Assembly: GCF_000698575.1 (NCBI RefSeq)
Contig: NZ_JFHD01000007.1
Coordinates: 62,001 to 126,000, forward strand
Source of the DNA: Caballeronia zhejiangensis
GTDB taxonomy: Bacteria; Pseudomonadota; Gammaproteobacteria; Burkholderiales; Burkholderiaceae
DNA: 64,000 nucleotides
Direction of reading: 5' to 3'
Every line of letters starts with the position of its first letter. The stretch's first letter is position 1. Below, piece after piece: positions 62,940-64,000 of this stretch. The translations under genes and the position numbers were made by a program. The notes below the pieces were generated by a model, which searched no databases, was not told the DNA's origin, and saw only the letters and a list, made by a program, of their open reading frames with translations.

Positions 62940-64000
62940 ATGAATGAAAACGATCATCCGCAGCACGAGCTTCCTTCCGGCAACGATACGCCAGCAGGCG
63001 ACGCACCCGCCGACCCCGCGCGGCGGCGGCTGCTCGCCGCGGGCGTGGGCCTGGCGGGGCTGTCGCTCGGCGGGTGCAATCTGTTCGAAAACAAGCCGAC
63101 CACCCCGAAAACTGCCGCCGATATCGCACTCGACCGCACGCTCGCCGCGAAAGTGCAGCACATCGTCGTGATTTACGCGGAAAACCGCAGCTTCACGAAT
63201 CTCTACGGCAACTATCCGGGCGTGCAATATCCGCTGTCGGCGGTGCCGGCATCGCACTACACGCAACTCGATCGCGATGGCGTCACGCCCATGCCCACGC
63301 TGCCGAAAATCTGGGGCGGGCTTGTGCCGCAGGCGCAGGAAGTCGACGGCAAGCGCTACGCGATCACCGAGCAGCAGATCATCGATCTGCGCAACGCGCC
63401 CTTCCAGATCGCAGACGCGCACGGTGCGCCGCTGCCCAATTCCGTCATCACGCGCGATCTCGTGCATCGGTTCTATCAGAATCAGATGCAGATCAACGCA
63501 GGGCGCAACAACCAGTTCGCGGCGTGGGGCGATTCGGGCGGCCTCGTCATGGGGCACTACCAAAACTCACCCGAAACGCTGAAACTTTGGGGGCTCGCGC
63601 AGCAATACACGCTCTGCGACAACTTCTTCATGTCGGCGTTCGGCGGCTCCTGGCTGAACCACATCTTCCTCATTTCCGCGCAGGCGCCCTTCTATCCCGA
63701 TGTCAAAGGCAGCCCGGCTGCGAAGCTGCTCGCGGTCGTCGAAGGCGACGATCCTGCCGGTTCGCGCCTGAAGCTCGCCCCGGATTCGCCCAAATCCGCG
63801 CTCGAGGGCCCGCCGAAGTACGTGCGCGACGGCGCGCTCACGGCGGACGGATACGCCGTCAACACCATGTTCCCGCCGTATCAGCCGAGCAACGTGCCGC
63901 CTCCGCAAGGCGGCGACTCGCGCTATGCGGACCGCTCGAACGCGCTGGTATTGCCGCCGCAGACGTACGCGACGATCGGCGACCGCCTGTCGGACAAGAA
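62940..64000 (+). CDS. Tat-exported lipoprotein phosphoesterase (AcpA / phospholipase C family), partial
   Basis: The frame is open from ATG 62940 (GAGGAG at 62927-62932) to the window end, at least 353 codons. An N-terminal PARRRLLAAGVGLAGLSLGGC is a twin-arginine leader ending in a lipobox. The catalytic region HIVVIYAENRSFTNLYGNYP is that of the phosphoesterase family containing acid phosphatase AcpA and bacterial phospholipases C. YTLCDNFFMSAFGGSWLNHI is a second metal-site segment. Which phosphoester it cleaves cannot be told. The C terminus is beyond the window. Confidence 0.88.
   Translation, partial: MNENDHPQHELPSGNDTPAGDAPADPARRRLLAAGVGLAGLSLGGCNLFENKPTTPKTAADIALDRTLAAKVQHIVVIYAENRSFTNLYGNYPGVQYPLSAVPASHYTQLDRDGVTPMPTLPKIWGGLVPQAQEVDGKRYAITEQQIIDLRNAPFQIADAHGAPLPNSVITRDLVHRFYQNQMQINAGRNNQFAAWGDSGGLVMGHYQNSPETLKLWGLAQQYTLCDNFFMSAFGGSWLNHIFLISAQAPFYPDVKGSPAAKLLAVVEGDDPAGSRLKLAPDSPKSALEGPPKYVRDGALTADGYAVNTMFPPYQPSNVPPPQGGDSRYADRSNALVLPPQTYATIGDRLSDK

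Overview
The window is high-GC, gene-dense DNA from a chromosome of a beta-proteobacterium, most likely a Burkholderiaceae member of the Burkholderia/Paraburkholderia/Caballeronia group. This is judged from the protein families present: an H-NS-like protein with GATWSGRGRAPxW boxes, OmpC-like porin, FlhDC, NhaR-type LysR, BspC-like protein and many AraC/LysR/GntR-regulated catabolic genes. No insertion sequence, phage gene, CRISPR array or rRNA was seen. There is one tRNA (Val, anticodon GAC).

Region 1 (1-6.1 kb): an unidentified gene tail, Ohr peroxidase, a VOC protein, an H-NS-like protein with two DNA-binding tails, then a ureide (urate breakdown) block. That block holds an MFS carrier, a Tat-exported and a cytoplasmic 5-hydroxyisourate hydrolase, a divergent LysR gene and OHCU decarboxylase. 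No urate-oxidising enzyme is visible.

Region 2 (6.1-21.4 kb) is the most interesting part. A flavin reductase, an SDR, a small IifA/IacB-like protein and an acyl-CoA-dehydrogenase-fold monooxygenase match the gene content of indole/indole-acetate oxidation clusters. A FixJ-type response regulator and a PAS histidine kinase on the opposite strand bracket the last three. An MFS carrier and an AraC gene follow. Next comes a compact operon for a tryptophan-tryptophylquinone aromatic amine dehydrogenase (aauB-E-D-A), two monoheme cytochromes c, an aldehyde dehydrogenase and a porin. Together these could take aromatic amines such as phenylethylamine, tyramine or tryptamine through the outer membrane, oxidise them to aldehyde and acid, and (for indoles) attack the ring.

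Region 3 (21.4-30.5 kb): a 5'-truncated DUF429 gene, tRNA-Val with its own terminator, L-fuconate dehydratase divergent from a GntR/FCD regulator, a three-gene sugar ABC importer, and a GH15 glycosidase.

Region 4 (30.6-38.5 kb): cation/proton antiporter, a subtilase-like protein with a degenerate active site, TerC, an NhaR-like LysR, an S30AE-like protein and a two-part glycosyltransferase.

Region 5 (38.7-52.2 kb): a duplicated beta-barrel, DNA polymerase II, FlhDC with a long AT-richer upstream region, a NUP-family lipoprotein, a large MscS channel, a CDF transporter, SelD, a putative glycolipid-binding protein, a BspC-like protein, Rrf2, and two tiny His-rich exported proteins.

Region 6 (52.2-64 kb): an ECF sigma/anti-sigma operon with a COG4315 protein, AraC plus aldo/keto reductase, PobA, a glycogen-debranching-like enzyme with a poly-Gln start, a lower-GC acyltransferase, a TauE/SafE permease and the start of a Tat-lipoprotein phosphoesterase that runs off the end.
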